Source of the DNA: Caballeronia temeraria
GTDB taxonomy: Bacteria; Pseudomonadota; Gammaproteobacteria; Burkholderiales; Burkholderiaceae
Assembly: GCF_001544795.2 (NCBI RefSeq)
Contig: NZ_FCOI02000002.1
Location: 310,001-374,000 of the forward strand
Direction of reading: 5' to 3'
DNA: 64,000 nt
Shown: one piece after another, positions 19,350 to 28,351 of the stretch
How positions within the stretch are numbered: the first letter of the stretch is position 1
How the letters are laid out: each line of letters begins with the position of its first letter
Notes under the pieces: model-generated
Database searches by the model: none
The model's input: the letters and a program-made list of their open reading frames with translations, nothing else
What the model was told of the DNA's origin: nothing
Position numbers and translations under genes: made by a program

Positions 19350-19832
19350 ATGCCCGCCATTTTCGAACGCAAGATCATCACGCGCGAGGCGCTCGCCACG
19401 CGCCGTCCGACGCTCGTCGGTCCCGTCGTTTTCACCAACGGCGTCTTCGATATTCTTCATCGCGGCCACGTGACTTATCTCGCCGATGCGAAGGCGCTCG
19501 GTGCGACGCTCATTGTCGGCGTGAACAGCGATGCGTCCGTGCGCACGCTCGGCAAGGGCGACGACCGGCCGATCAATCGCGAAGACGATCGCATGGCGTT
19601 GCTCGCGGCGCTGGAAAGCGTCGACTGGGTCGTGAAATTCGAAGAATCGACGCCGCTGCAACTGATCGAGGCCGTGCGCCCCGATGTGCTCGTGAAGGGC
19701 GGCGACTACGACATGGACAAGCTGGCGGAATCGGCGCTCGTGCGCGGCTGGGGCGGCAAGGCGCTCGCCATTGCATTCGAGCACGACCGGTCGACGACCG
19801 CGCTGCTCAAAAAGGTGCGCGCGCAGAGCTGA
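19350..19832 (+). CDS. hldC: D-glycero-beta-D-manno-heptose 1-phosphate adenylyltransferase
   Basis: A 160-residue nucleotidyltransferase equal to the C-terminal half of HldE (RfaE2). It makes ADP-D-glycero-beta-D-manno-heptose, the precursor for the inner core of lipopolysaccharide. Visible are the cytidylyltransferase-like nucleotide motif FTNGVFDILHRGH (HxGH) and the later VKGGDYD segment. The kinase half is encoded elsewhere, as is usual in Burkholderia. The ATG at 19350 gives the family start; an upstream in-frame ATG is rejected. The same sugar nucleotide is the donor for the TibC/Aah-like heptosyltransferase encoded at 51043-52260. Confidence 0.93.
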   Translation: MPAIFERKIITREALATRRPTLVGPVVFTNGVFDILHRGHVTYLADAKALGATLIVGVNSDASVRTLGKGDDRPINREDDRMALLAALESVDWVVKFEESTPLQLIEAVRPDVLVKGGDYDMDKLAESALVRGWGGKALAIAFEHDRSTTALLKKVRAQS

Positions 19833-19848
19833 TTCGCCCTCGCGCGAT

Positions 19849-20088
19849 TTACTGCCCGAGCGGCGCGGTCTGCACGTTGGCGGCGGGCGCTGGTCCACCG
19901 ACGCGTGGCTGGTCGAACGCTTCCTCGGGACTCAGCGGGCGCGTCGCGAGCGCCTCGGGATGAACCTGCTGCAAAAGATGATGCGGCTCGCGCGCGCCGG
20001 CCGCGGGCAGCGGTCCGAACATGCCGTGCATGACCGCGAACATCAGCAGGTTGGCGAGTATCAGTAGGGCGATTAGCCAGCGCAGCAT
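19849..20088 (-). CDS. Small single-pass membrane protein
   Basis: A 79-residue protein of unknown function. A transmembrane helix covers about residues 2-22 (LRWLIALLILANLLMFAVMH) and is followed by a hydrophilic, Pro-rich tail. I chose the ATG at 20088; 47 upstream in-frame codons overlap coaX and look spurious. It lies 34 bases downstream of coaX on the same strand, so it is likely the third gene of a birA-coaX unit. No family is recognised. Its C-terminus faces hldC convergently with only 16 bases between. Confidence 0.65.
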   Translation of the reverse strand: MLRWLIALLILANLLMFAVMHGMFGPLPAAGAREPHHLLQQVHPEALATRPLSPEEAFDQPRVGGPAPAANVQTAPLGQ

Positions 20089-20122
20089 TCTTGGGCTCCG
20101 TCCGTCAATCAAAGCAGAAAAG

Positions 20123-20944
20123 TCAGGATGAATGGCGCGCCGTCGCGTCACGCGCAATGAGCGCGAGGCCGGACAGCACGAGCGAATCGTGGCGGGTGTG
20201 CGGCACGTTGAGCGCGCCCGCGATTTCATTGGCCGCGCCGCCGCCCAGCACGAGCCGGACTTCGGCGTGCCAGTCGGCTTTCAGGTCGTGCCACGCGCGC
20301 TCGATCAGGCTCGCCTGCGCGAGCAGGCATCCGGCCGAGAGTGCGGCGGCGGTGTCGGTGGCGAAGAGACTGCGCGTCTGATTCAGCGCCTCGCGTGCCG
20401 ATGCGGCGTCGAGCGTCGGCAACTGCGCCGTGTGGCTGCCGAGCGATTCCATCATCAGCGACCAGCCGGGCGCGATCAGGCCGCCCGTGAACACGCCGTC
20501 GGCGCGCAACGCTTCGAGCGTCGTCGCGGTGCCGAAGGTCGCGACCAGCAGATGCTCGCCCGGATAGGCCGCGCGGGCGGCGATCATACCCGCCCAGCGG
20601 TCGCTGCCGAGGCGCGTTGGGTCGGCGTAGGTGTTGATCACGCCGCACTGTTCGGCGCGCGCACGCACGACGGTGCGCGGCAGCGTGGGCCAGCGTGCGT
20701 CGAGCAGGCGCTGAATGCGGTTTTGCACCTGCATGCCCGCGACGTTCGAAATCCAGGCGCTCGCTGGGGTGGTCAATTCGGACCAGTCGACGAGCGCGGC
20801 GTCGTCGGCGACGGTCGAGTGATGCGCGTGCTCGAAGGCGCCGTTCGCGATCGACGCGCCGGTTTCATCGACGAGCGACCATTTGATGCGGCTGTTGCCC
20901 GCATCGATCAGCAGATACGGCGCCTCGTTGCCGGATTCGTTCAC
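20123..20944 (-). CDS. coaX: Type III pantothenate kinase
   Basis: First enzyme of coenzyme A synthesis: it phosphorylates pantothenate, is insensitive to CoA feedback and needs a monovalent cation. The 273-residue protein shows the ASKHA nucleotide motif [12 protein letters not shown] at the N-terminus, GSDRWAG in the middle and TFGTATT for substrate binding. Translation begins at a GTG (20944-20942) that overlaps the birA stop as GTGA, with AAGGAAC upstream; no ATG fits. The overlap implies translational coupling with birA. Confidence 0.94.
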   Translation of the reverse strand: MNESGNEAPYLLIDAGNSRIKWSLVDETGASIANGAFEHAHHSTVADDAALVDWSELTTPASAWISNVAGMQVQNRIQRLLDARWPTLPRTVVRARAEQCGVINTYADPTRLGSDRWAGMIAARAAYPGEHLLVATFGTATTLEALRADGVFTGGLIAPGWSLMMESLGSHTAQLPTLDAASAREALNQTRSLFATDTAAALSAGCLLAQASLIERAWHDLKADWHAEVRLVLGGGAANEIAGALNVPHTRHDSLVLSGLALIARDATARHSS

Positions 20945-21828
20945 GGACGTTCCTTCGCGAGACGCAGCGTGAGTTCGCCGGTCGTGACGGTGCGCGGGCC
21001 TTCGGGCGCGTCGATCAGCAACTGGCCGCCTTCGTCGACGCCCGATGCGATGCCGCGCGTCACTTCCATGCCCTGATCGAGCAGGAAGACTTCGCGTCCG
21101 GCCCACGCATGCGCGTCGAGCCAGCGCTGGCGGAACGGCCGGAAGCCGTCCTTTTCGAAGCGCGGCAGCGCGGCGTCGAGCGCGTTGAGGAGCGCGGCGA
21201 GCGTGTCGGTGAGATTCGCGTCGGGCCATGCGCGAGCGAGCGCTGCCGGCGCGGCGCCGGGCGCGGGCTGGGCGGCGTGGCGGTTCGCGTCGTCGACTTG
21301 CGCGGCGAGTTGCTCCGCGCCGTGCAGGTTCATGCCGATGCCGATCACGACCGCCGTGGCATCCGGCGTGTTCCATGCCGTTTCGATGAGAATCCCCGCG
21401 AGCTTGCCGTCGTCGAGCAGGACGTCGTTCGGCCATTTCAGCGCGGGACGCGCGGACGGCGAGAGCGGCAGACGCGCGAGCGCATCGAGCACGGCCGTGC
21501 CGATGGCGAGACTCAGTCCCGATAGCCCTTCGATAGGCCGCTGCAGCACGCAGCCGACCGACATCAGCAGCGCATTGCCCGGTTCCGCGAGCCACGCGCG
21601 GCCGCGCCGTCCGCGCCCGGCGCTTTGCGAGTACGCGACGCGCACGACCGGCGCGGGCGTGCCGTCGCGTCGCGAGGCGCGCAATTGCGCCATCAGGTCG
21701 GCGTTGGTGGAGCCCGTTTCGTCGACGATGTCGATCGTCCAGTCGCGAGCGGGCCGCTCGGCAAGCGTCGCGAGCCGGGTGCGGTCGATGCGCCAGGGCG
21801 CGTCGGGGGCGAAGGGGGATGAGTTCAT
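20941..21828 (-). CDS. birA: Biotin--[acetyl-CoA-carboxylase] ligase
   Basis: Activates biotin as biotinyl-AMP and attaches it to the carboxyl carrier protein AccB. The 295-residue protein has the catalytic domain ([21 protein letters not shown], and [17 protein letters not shown]) and a C-terminal SH3-like domain. The N-terminal DNA-binding domain of E. coli BirA is absent, so it should not repress bio genes itself. I chose the ATG at 21828 to match family length. The frame stays open upstream for 199 codons, including an antitoxin-like segment, and no strong ribosome-binding site marks this ATG, so the start is less certain than usual. Confidence 0.9.
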   Translation of the reverse strand: MNSSPFAPDAPWRIDRTRLATLAERPARDWTIDIVDETGSTNADLMAQLRASRRDGTPAPVVRVAYSQSAGRGRRGRAWLAEPGNALLMSVGCVLQRPIEGLSGLSLAIGTAVLDALARLPLSPSARPALKWPNDVLLDDGKLAGILIETAWNTPDATAVVIGIGMNLHGAEQLAAQVDDANRHAAQPAPGAAPAALARAWPDANLTDTLAALLNALDAALPRFEKDGFRPFRQRWLDAHAWAGREVFLLDQGMEVTRGIASGVDEGGQLLIDAPEGPRTVTTGELTLRLAKERP

Positions 21829-22477
21829 GGCGGGTATTGTAGCCGTGGGATGGGCGTTTCTCCGCGTCACGAAAACGTTGCGATGCCGCCCGCCGACGCT
21901 AGCTGTGAACGTCGACGCCTTTCCGGCTTTGAACAGCCTCGAGCCAGCATTCCGGCGCGGGCGAAGAACCGCTTCTAAGGCTTCATATTTCGGACCGAGG
22001 GCGTCGCAGCCGGCCTCGAGCGCCGAACCCGCGAGCATCTCCGTCGTTTGCGGAACGGGATCGTAGCGATCCTGCAGTTGTTCTGGGACCGAACGTCTGG
22101 ACATTGAACGCCGCCTTCGACTCCTGCGTCTCGCTGCGATCAATGCCTCCATTTGAAGGAACACCTGTGCGTGCGAAATCGACGGCCTCGGATCACGTAG
22201 AGAGGCCTCGATTTCATCGCGAAACGCTTTGTCGTAGCGCTCGGCTTCTTCCAGTGTCTCGAAGTCCGGAGGGAGCGATTCGGATCTTGCGGTCATTTCC
22301 GTCACACCAGTGCGGTTCGATCCAATATATCCCGACGACTCAAGTGCACCGCAACACGGAAATTCCGATCCTTGGCGCGTCCTAGGCAAAAACCACCCGC
22401 ACCACCATCCCCGCCCTCCCGACACACTTCGCTACAATGTCCTCTCCCCTTTAACCGCGTCCCATCGCCATCGATCC
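21829..22477. other. Intergenic region between birA and the MCE operon
   Basis: 649 bases. The right half of the minus-strand content is the antitoxin-like fragment (22105-22296). Between that and birA (21829-22104) I see no convincing independent gene. From 22300 to 22477 lies the likely promoter region of the MCE transport operon, including a TACAAT -10-like hexamer at 22433-22438. Confidence 0.5.
22105..22296 (-). pseudogene. RelB/StbD-like antitoxin fragment, in frame with birA
   Basis: About 64 residues beginning MTARSESLPPDFETLEEAER include FRDEIEASLRDPRPSISHAQ and FLQMEALIAARR, which looks like the C-terminal half of a RelB/StbD-family type II antitoxin. No recognisable toxin follows in any minus-strand frame, and no stop codon separates it from birA. 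It is either a decayed toxin-antitoxin remnant or an N-terminal extension of birA. Family assignment is by pattern only. Confidence 0.4.
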
Positions 22478-23605
22478 TTGGACTTCGACACGCCGCCGCG
22501 CCTGAGAGTGGAAGCTGGTCAGCAGGGTAAGGTCGTCCGGCTTTCGGGCCAGTGGACCGCGCTCGCGCTCGCCCGCGACCGCGCGAAAAGCGGCGTCACG
22601 CGGCGGCTGCGGGCCATCGGGCGCGAGGCGATCAGCCAGTGGGATCTGCTTTCGGTCGAGCGGCTCGATCACGTCGGCGGCCAGGCGCTCTGGCGCGTGT
22701 GGGGCCGCAAGATGCCCGCGACCATCGCGCTGTCCGACACGCAGCGCGAAATCTTCGAGCGCGTCGCGCTGCTCGACGCCGAGCGCGAGGAACCCGAGGC
22801 CGTCGATCGCGTCGATCCGGTCACGCGCCTCGGCCAGCTCATCTTCGATTTCTTCGATCACCTCTACGGCGGCCTCGCGATGTTCGGCGGCTTCGTGCTC
22901 GATCTCGTCGGGCTCGTCCGGCGTCCGCAGCGCATCCCGTGGACGGAAATTTCCGCGAATATCTACAGCGCCGGCGCGCAGGCGCTCGCGATCACCGCGC
23001 TCGTCGCGTTTCTGATCGGCATCGTGCTGAGTTATCTGTCCGCGCAGCAGTTGCAGGCGTTCGGCGCGAATCAGTACATCGTGAATATTCTCGGGCTCTC
23101 GGTGATTCGCGAGCTCGGGCCGGTGCTGTCCGCGATTCTCGTCGCCGGCCGTTCGGGTTCCGCGATCACCGCGCAGATCGGCGTGATGCGCGTCACCGAA
23201 GAACTCGACGCGATGCAGGTCATGGGCATTCCGCACGGCCTGCGCCTCGTGCTGCCGCGCGTGATCGCGCTCGGCATCGCGATGCCGCTGCTCGTCATGT
23301 GGACCAACATCATCGCGTTGACGGGCGGCGCGCTTGCCGCGAAGCTCGTGCTGTCCATCGACATGAACTTCTTCGTGCGCTCGCTGCCGTCCGTCGTGCC
23401 GATCGCGAATCTGTGGATCGGGCTCGGCAAGGGCGTCGTGTTCGGCATGCTGATTGCGCTCGCGGCGTGTCACTTCGGCTTTCGCATCAAGGCGAATTCG
23501 CAAAGTCTCGGCGAAGGCACGACGACTTCGGTGGTGACGTCGATCACCATCGTGATTCTCGCGGACGCCGTGTTCGCGATCCTCTTTCAGAACGTCGGAC
23601 TCTGA
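22478..23605 (+). CDS. MlaE-family ABC transporter permease with N-terminal STAS-like domain
   Basis: Inner-membrane permease of an MCE-type lipid transporter, 375 residues if read from a TTG at 22478. Residues 1-100 (LSGQWTALALARDR, then DLLSVERLDHVGGQALWRVW) look like a STAS domain, which in E. coli is the separate MlaB. The rest is the MlaE permease with several hydrophobic helices and the conserved motif EELDAMQVMGIP. The TTG start is inferred because sequence upstream has no coding character; there is no clear ribosome-binding site. The ATPase gene follows after five bases. Lipid transport between membranes is the expected role. Confidence 0.86.
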   Translation: MDFDTPPRLRVEAGQQGKVVRLSGQWTALALARDRAKSGVTRRLRAIGREAISQWDLLSVERLDHVGGQALWRVWGRKMPATIALSDTQREIFERVALLDAEREEPEAVDRVDPVTRLGQLIFDFFDHLYGGLAMFGGFVLDLVGLVRRPQRIPWTEISANIYSAGAQALAITALVAFLIGIVLSYLSAQQLQAFGANQYIVNILGLSVIRELGPVLSAILVAGRSGSAITAQIGVMRVTEELDAMQVMGIPHGLRLVLPRVIALGIAMPLLVMWTNIIALTGGALAAKLVLSIDMNFFVRSLPSVVPIANLWIGLGKGVVFGMLIALAACHFGFRIKANSQSLGEGTTTSVVTSITIVILADAVFAILFQNVGL

Positions 23606-23610
23606 CCGCC

Positions 23611-24489
23611 ATGTCGACCACGCTCGCCACCGCCGTTCGCCATCAGCCGCCGCCCGTCATCGCGGAGCCGGTGATCGAAGTGCGCGATCTCACCAAGCGC
23701 TACGGCCGCACCGTGATTCACGAGCATCTGAATCTGGATGTGCGGCGCGGCGAGATCGTCGCGCTGCTGGGCGGCTCGGGCTCGGGCAAGACCACGCTCG
23801 TGCGGCAGATGCTCGGGCTGGAATTGCCGACCTCGGGCATCATCCGCGTGCTCGGCGAGGAATGGGCGCAGATGGACGAGGAAACCGCGAAGATGCTGCG
23901 CACGCGCTCCGGCATGATGTTTCAGCAAGGCGCGCTGTTTTCGTCGCTGACCGTGTACGACAACATCGCGCAGCCGTTTCGCGAACTCGGCAAGATTCCC
24001 GAGGACCTCATCCGCGAGTTCGTGATGCTGAAGCTCGAGATGGTCGGCCTGTCGTGCAAGCACGCGAGCAAGATGCCGTCCGCGTTGTCGGGCGGGATGG
24101 TGAAGCGCGTGGGCATCGCGCGGGCGATCGCGCTCGAACCCGAACTGCTCTTTCTCGACGAACCCACGGCCGGCCTCGATCCGAAGGCGTCGGACGAGTT
24201 CGTCGATCTGATCGCCACGCTGCATCGCGCGCTGGGGCTGACGGTCGTGCTGGTCACGCACGATCTCGATACGATGGTCGCGCTGTCCACGCGCGTCGCC
24301 GTGCTGGCGGATCATCGCGTGCTCGTCGCGGCGCCGGTGGAAGAAGCGTGCGCGGTGGATCATCCGTTCATCCGCGAGTATTTTCTGGGGCGGCGCGGAC
24401 GACGCGCGCTGCAGGCCCTGCCGCCCGAGCGCCGCGCGAAGCTGCCGCCGGCCGCGCTCGAAGATGCGCCGATCGCCGTGAACAAGTGA
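23611..24489 (+). CDS. MCE-type ABC transporter ATP-binding protein
   Basis: A 292-residue cytosolic ATPase of the MlaF family that powers the adjacent permease. Motifs: Walker A GGSGSGKTT, Q-loop in MMFQQGALFSSLTV, signature LSGGMVKRVGIARA, Walker B LLFLDEPTAGLD, and switch VTHD. The FSSLTVYDNIA sequence is typical of MlaF rather than of importers. A C-terminal extension of about 35 residues after the ATPase fold is rich in Arg and Ala. It lies five bases after the permease stop and 31 bases before the MCE-protein gene. Confidence 0.93.
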   Translation: MSTTLATAVRHQPPPVIAEPVIEVRDLTKRYGRTVIHEHLNLDVRRGEIVALLGGSGSGKTTLVRQMLGLELPTSGIIRVLGEEWAQMDEETAKMLRTRSGMMFQQGALFSSLTVYDNIAQPFRELGKIPEDLIREFVMLKLEMVGLSCKHASKMPSALSGGMVKRVGIARAIALEPELLFLDEPTAGLDPKASDEFVDLIATLHRALGLTVVLVTHDLDTMVALSTRVAVLADHRVLVAAPVEEACAVDHPFIREYFLGRRGRRALQALPPERRAKLPPAALEDAPIAVNK

Positions 24490-24520
24490 GCGCGAAAGCG
24501 TGCGCTAGAGGAACCTGCCG

Positions 24521-25480
24521 ATGGAAAACAAATCACACGCGTTCTGGACCGGGCTCTTCACGATCGTGCTCGTGCTGGCCATTGCGTTCGCCGTGTTCTT
24601 CTTCAACGTGGATCGCACCGTGCGCGTGCCGTACGACCTCATCGCGCGCACCAACGTGACCGGCCTCTTCACGGACGCGGCCGTGCGCTATCGCGGCCTG
24701 GGCATCGGCAAGGTGCAGTCGATCAGCTTCGACAAGTCGCATCCGGGGCAGATCCGCATCCGCATTCTCGTCGACAAGAACGCGCCGATGACGCATTCCA
24801 CCTACGCGACGCTCGGCTTTCAGGGCGTGACGGGCATCGCGTTCGTGCAGCTCGACGACACCGGCAACGACACGGCAGCGCTCGCTTCGTCGCCTCAGCA
24901 CGTCGCCGAAGTGCCGATGCGTCCCGGCCTCTTCGAGCAATTGCAGCAGCGCGGCGACATCATCCTGAAGAAGTTCGAGCGACTGTCCGACGACGCCGAC
25001 AAATTCCTCTCCGACGACGTGCGCAACCAGCTCATGGCGACGACGAAGAGCCTGCAAGGCGCCGCCGACGGCATCGCGACGCTCGCAAGCCAGGTTCAGC
25101 CCGCGACGGCGCAACTGCCGCAGACGTTGAAGCAGCTCAACGCCACGCTCGCTTCGACCGGCCAGCTCGTGCAGAACCTGAATCGTCCGGACGGTCCGCT
25201 CGTCACCAATCTGAACAAGGCGGGGAAGGCCGCGGAAGAGGCGGGCGCGGCGCTCGCCGACATGAACGAATCGCTGCGCTTCGTGACGGCGCGCGTCGGC
25301 TTCGAGGCGTTGCCGCGCTTCTATTCGTTCAGCGACGACGTGAGCGCGGCGGCGCGTTCCGTCGATCGCGCCGCCGATACGTTCAGCACCAATCCGCGCA
25401 GCGTGCTCTTCGGCGCGCCGCAGAAGGAGCCGGGACCGGGCGAGCCGGGCTTCACGTGGCCGGCGAAAGCGGCGCATTGA
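24521..25480 (+). CDS. MCE family (MlaD/PqiB-like) lipid-binding protein
   Basis: A 319-residue periplasmic protein anchored by one N-terminal transmembrane helix (about residues 8-28, FWTGLFTIVLVLAIAFAVFF). A single MCE domain follows (about 38-120: VPYDLIARTNVTGLFTDAAV, then VRYRGLGIGKV and GFQGVTGIAFVQL). The rest is a long helical region with many Gln, Ser and Ala that could form the needle-like coiled coil of MCE hexamers. Its place after permease and ATPase genes shows it is the substrate-binding part of the same transporter. AGGAACCTGCCG precedes the ATG. Confidence 0.92.
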   Translation: MENKSHAFWTGLFTIVLVLAIAFAVFFFNVDRTVRVPYDLIARTNVTGLFTDAAVRYRGLGIGKVQSISFDKSHPGQIRIRILVDKNAPMTHSTYATLGFQGVTGIAFVQLDDTGNDTAALASSPQHVAEVPMRPGLFEQLQQRGDIILKKFERLSDDADKFLSDDVRNQLMATTKSLQGAADGIATLASQVQPATAQLPQTLKQLNATLASTGQLVQNLNRPDGPLVTNLNKAGKAAEEAGAALADMNESLRFVTARVGFEALPRFYSFSDDVSAAARSVDRAADTFSTNPRSVLFGAPQKEPGPGEPGFTWPAKAAH

Positions 25481-25491
25481 GAGAAAACGAC

Positions 25492-26118
25492 ATGCCAGAC
25501 ATCGACATGAAAGGAGCATTCGCGGTGTTCGCGCTCGCCTGCGTCACGACGCTTGCGGGCTGCGGATCTACGTCCACCGCGATGCCGGACGCGCATTACG
25601 ACCTCGGCGCGCCGCTCGCCGCCGACGCAACCGCCGGCAGCGCGCCGATGCCGCCGGTGAAGGTGCTGGCCGTCGCCGCGCCGCGCAGTCTGGAAACGGA
25701 CTCGTTCGCGTATCGGCTGAGCTACGTCGACGCGCAGCGCACCGGCAACTATTCGAACAGCCACTGGACGATGCCGCCCGCGCAACTCCTGACGCAACGC
25801 CTGCGCGAGGCGCTGGCGGCGCGCGGCCCGATTCTTTCGGGCGCCGATCCGGTGCGCGCCGTGCCGCTGCTCGAAGTCGAGCTGATCAGCTTCGAACAGG
25901 TCTTCGATGCGCCCGAGCAAAGCCACGGCCTGGTTTCCGTGCGCGCGACGCTCACGCAGCAAGGCCGCGTGGTCGGCCAGCGCAGCTTCGCCGCGAGCGC
26001 GAGCGCACCGAGCGCCGATGCACCCGGCGGCGCGCGGGCGCTCGCGGCGGCATCGGACGACGTGATCGCGCAGCTTTCCGCGTGGCTCGCCGCTCAACCG
26101 CTTTCCGCTTCGCGATGA
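25492..26118 (+). CDS. ABC-type transport auxiliary lipoprotein (PqiC-like)
   Basis: A 208-residue lipoprotein with a short basic start, a hydrophobic helix and the lipobox LAGC (within TTLAGCGS). The mature part contains VLAVAAPRSLETDSFAYRL and FSVRATLTQQGRVVG-type strands like the ABC_trans_aux/PqiC family, thought to link MCE complexes to the outer membrane. The ATG at 25492 is chosen; MKGAFAV at 25507 is an alternative start. The gene completes a four-gene transporter: permease, ATPase, MCE protein, lipoprotein. Confidence 0.85.
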   Translation: MPDIDMKGAFAVFALACVTTLAGCGSTSTAMPDAHYDLGAPLAADATAGSAPMPPVKVLAVAAPRSLETDSFAYRLSYVDAQRTGNYSNSHWTMPPAQLLTQRLREALAARGPILSGADPVRAVPLLEVELISFEQVFDAPEQSHGLVSVRATLTQQGRVVGQRSFAASASAPSADAPGGARALAAASDDVIAQLSAWLAAQPLSASR

Positions 26119-26167
26119 CGTTCGGTTGCATCGCACTGCGCGCCGCACCGGAGCGTCCGGGCGGCCC

Positions 26168-27340
26168 ATGACGATCAAGCAATGGCAACGCCGTCCGTCG
26201 GCGTTTTCGCGTCAGGCGCTCGCGGCGTATGCGGCGCTCGTCGTCTACGGTTCGCTGTATCCGTTTTCCGGCTGGTGCTCGCTCGGGCTGAGTCCGTTCG
26301 CGTATCTCGCCGATCCGCTGCCGCAGTATCTGACCGTCTTCGATGTCGTCACCAACGTGCTCGGCTACATGCCGCTCGGCGCGCTGATCGTGCTCGCGCT
26401 CTATCCGCGCTATCGCGGCACGGTCGCGGTGATCGCGGCGCTGCTGGGCGGCGCGCTGCTCTCCGGCACGATGGAAGCGATCCAGACCTATCTGCCGACG
26501 CGCGTCGCGTCGAATCTCGATCTTGCCGCCAATGCGTTCGGCGCGCTCGTCGGCGGCGTTCTGACCGCGCCCGCGACGAGCGCGCTGCTCGATCGCGGTC
26601 TCTTGCGGCGCATCCGCTTCACGTGGTTCGAGCGCGACGCGGCCTATGTCCTCGGGCTGACCGCGCTCTGGCCATTCGCGGCGATGTTCCCCGCGCCGTA
26701 TCTCTTCGGCGGCGGCGATCTGCCGCGCGTGCTGTGGGACGAGCTCGATCCGGCGATGCAGGACGCGATCCTCGCGTGGACGCCCGCCGCGTGGGATGTC
26801 GAAACGTGGCCGGACCGGCTGGGCGCGCTGTTGCCCGACGACACCTGGGAAGCGCTCATCACGTCGACGAGCCTGTTCGCGGCGCTCGTGCTCGCGACGC
26901 TGCTGACGAGGCAGCGCGCGCCACGCATCCGGTTGATGCTCGGCCTGATCGCGATGACGATCTTCGCGAAAGCAGGCGCAAGCTTTCTGCAATCGCGCGC
27001 GGGGCTGACGTTCGACTGGGCGACGGACGGTGCGCTCGAAGGCATCGCCATCGCGACGATCGCGGGCGTGCTGTCGGTGGCTTTGCCGCGCGGGCTGCGG
27101 GCGGCGCTCGCGGGCGCGGCGCTCGTCGTCTCGCTCGCGCTCATCAATCTGCTGCCGGTGAATCCGTATTTCGATATCGTGCTCGCCGACTGGCGCCAGG
27201 GTCGCTATCTGCATTTCAACGGGCTTGCACACTGGCTCGCGTGGGTGTGGCCGTATGCGGCGCTCGGCTGGCTCGCGTCGGCGGCGGAGCGCGCGTGGCT
27301 CGCGCGGCGGCGCGCACGCAAGCCCGGCGGGCCGGCCTGA
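26168..27340 (+). CDS. VanZ family membrane protein
   Basis: A 390-residue inner-membrane protein. The N-terminal half is a VanZ-like domain with about five hydrophobic helices (AAYAALVVYGSLYPFSGW; DVVTNVLGYMPLGALIVLAL; MEAIQTYLPTRVASNLDLAAN), and further helices follow in the C-terminal half. VanZ itself lowers teicoplanin susceptibility, but in Gram-negative bacteria the family has no agreed role; links to envelope biogenesis are guesses. The ATG at 26168 gives the family start MTIKQWQRR. It lies 49 bases after the lipoprotein gene and may be the last gene of the MCE operon. Confidence 0.85.
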   Translation: MTIKQWQRRPSAFSRQALAAYAALVVYGSLYPFSGWCSLGLSPFAYLADPLPQYLTVFDVVTNVLGYMPLGALIVLALYPRYRGTVAVIAALLGGALLSGTMEAIQTYLPTRVASNLDLAANAFGALVGGVLTAPATSALLDRGLLRRIRFTWFERDAAYVLGLTALWPFAAMFPAPYLFGGGDLPRVLWDELDPAMQDAILAWTPAAWDVETWPDRLGALLPDDTWEALITSTSLFAALVLATLLTRQRAPRIRLMLGLIAMTIFAKAGASFLQSRAGLTFDWATDGALEGIAIATIAGVLSVALPRGLRAALAGAALVVSLALINLLPVNPYFDIVLADWRQGRYLHFNGLAHWLAWVWPYAALGWLASAAERAWLARRRARKPGGPA

Positions 27341-27365
27341 CGAGGCGGGCACGAACATCGCTGGC

Positions 27366-27371
27366 TATAAT
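27366..27371 (+). promoter_or_regulatory. Consensus -10 hexamer before the ferredoxin gene
   Basis: TATAAT, 28 bases before the ferredoxin start codon. No good -35 hexamer lies at the expected distance, so this is a partial promoter call. Confidence 0.4.
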
Positions 27372-27398
27372 CGACCGACACTCTCATCGCACCCGCTC

Positions 27399-27728
27399 AT
27401 GGATTCCTTCTACAAGTACCACGTGTTCTTCTGCCTGAATCAGCGCGAGGCCGATTCACCGCGTCCGAGCTGCGCGAATTGCAATGCGCAGGCCATGCAG
27501 GAGCACGCGAAAAAGCGCGTGAAAAAACTGGGCCTCGCGGGCGAAGGCCAGGTGCGCATCAACAAGGCCGGCTGCCTCGATCGCTGCGAGCTGGGGCCGG
27601 TTCTGGTCGTGTATCCGGAAGGCACGTGGTACACGTATGTCGATGAAGCCGATATCGACGAAATCGTGGATTCGCATCTGGCCAACGGCAAAATCGTCGA
27701 ACGTCTACTGATCGATCAACCCGCATGA
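27399..27728 (+). CDS. (2Fe-2S) ferredoxin domain-containing protein
   Basis: A 109-residue thioredoxin-fold [2Fe-2S] protein. Cysteines fit the family: Cys12 (FFCLNQ), CANC (about residues 25-28), and C-L-D-R-C in NKAGCLDRCELGPVLVVYPEG. Such shethna-type or NuoE-like proteins carry single electrons, but the partner here is unknown. The stop overlaps the next gene by four bases (ATGA), so the hydrolase is translationally coupled, and the pair is conserved in Burkholderiales as far as I recall. The ATG at 27399 is preceded by a TATAAT element. Confidence 0.9.
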   Translation: MDSFYKYHVFFCLNQREADSPRPSCANCNAQAMQEHAKKRVKKLGLAGEGQVRINKAGCLDRCELGPVLVVYPEGTWYTYVDEADIDEIVDSHLANGKIVERLLIDQPA

Positions 27729-28351
27729 ACGCGCAAACCGAAAAATTCCTGATCGACGGACCGGCCGGCAAGATCGAATGTGCGCTCGATCAAACCGAAT
27801 CCGCGCCGCGCGGCATCGCGCTCGTCGCGCATCCGCATCCGCTCTTCGGCGGCACGATGGACAACAAGGTCGCGCAGACGCTCGCGCGCACTTTCGTGCA
27901 GCTCGGCTACACGACGTATCGCTCGAACTTTCGCGGCGTCGGGCAGACGGGCGGCGAGCATGACAACGGCATCGGCGAGCAGGACGACTTGCTCGCGCTG
28001 ATCGACCACATGCGCGCGCAACCCGGCCAGGCCGACGTGCCGATCGTGCTCGCGGGCTTTTCGTTCGGCACCTTCGTGCTGTCGCACGTCGCGAAACGTA
28101 TGCTCGAAGCGGGCAAGCAGATCGAGCGCATGGTGTTCGTCGGCACGGCGGCGAGCCGCTGGGAAGTCGCGCCCGTGCCCGACACGACGCTCGTGATCCA
28201 CGGCGAAGTCGACGACACCGTGCCCATCCAGTCCGTCTACGACTGGGCGCGCCCGCAGGAACTGCCGGTCGTCGTGATTCCGGGCGGCGAGCACTTCTTT
28301 CACCGCAAGCTGCATATCCTCAAGCGCGTGATCGTCGATGCATGGCGTTGA
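27725..28351 (+). CDS. Alpha/beta hydrolase, dienelactone-hydrolase-like
   Basis: A 208-residue cytosolic hydrolase. The pattern ALVAHPHPLFGGTMDNKV is typical of the YfbB/CC0125-like alpha/beta hydrolases. The nucleophile elbow is GFSFG, the acid lies in IHGEVDDTVP, and the catalytic His in PGGEHFFH. The natural substrate is unknown. It starts four bases before the ferredoxin stop (ATGA overlap), so the two genes are coupled. A general carboxylesterase or thioesterase role is plausible but not shown. Confidence 0.86.
   Translation: MNAQTEKFLIDGPAGKIECALDQTESAPRGIALVAHPHPLFGGTMDNKVAQTLARTFVQLGYTTYRSNFRGVGQTGGEHDNGIGEQDDLLALIDHMRAQPGQADVPIVLAGFSFGTFVLSHVAKRMLEAGKQIERMVFVGTAASRWEVAPVPDTTLVIHGEVDDTVPIQSVYDWARPQELPVVVIPGGEHFFHRKLHILKRVIVDAWR

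Noticed and set aside
22310..22330. tRNA T-loop-like GGTTCGATCC
   Set aside because: The flanking bases do not form a T-stem, and no acceptor or anticodon arms can be drawn.
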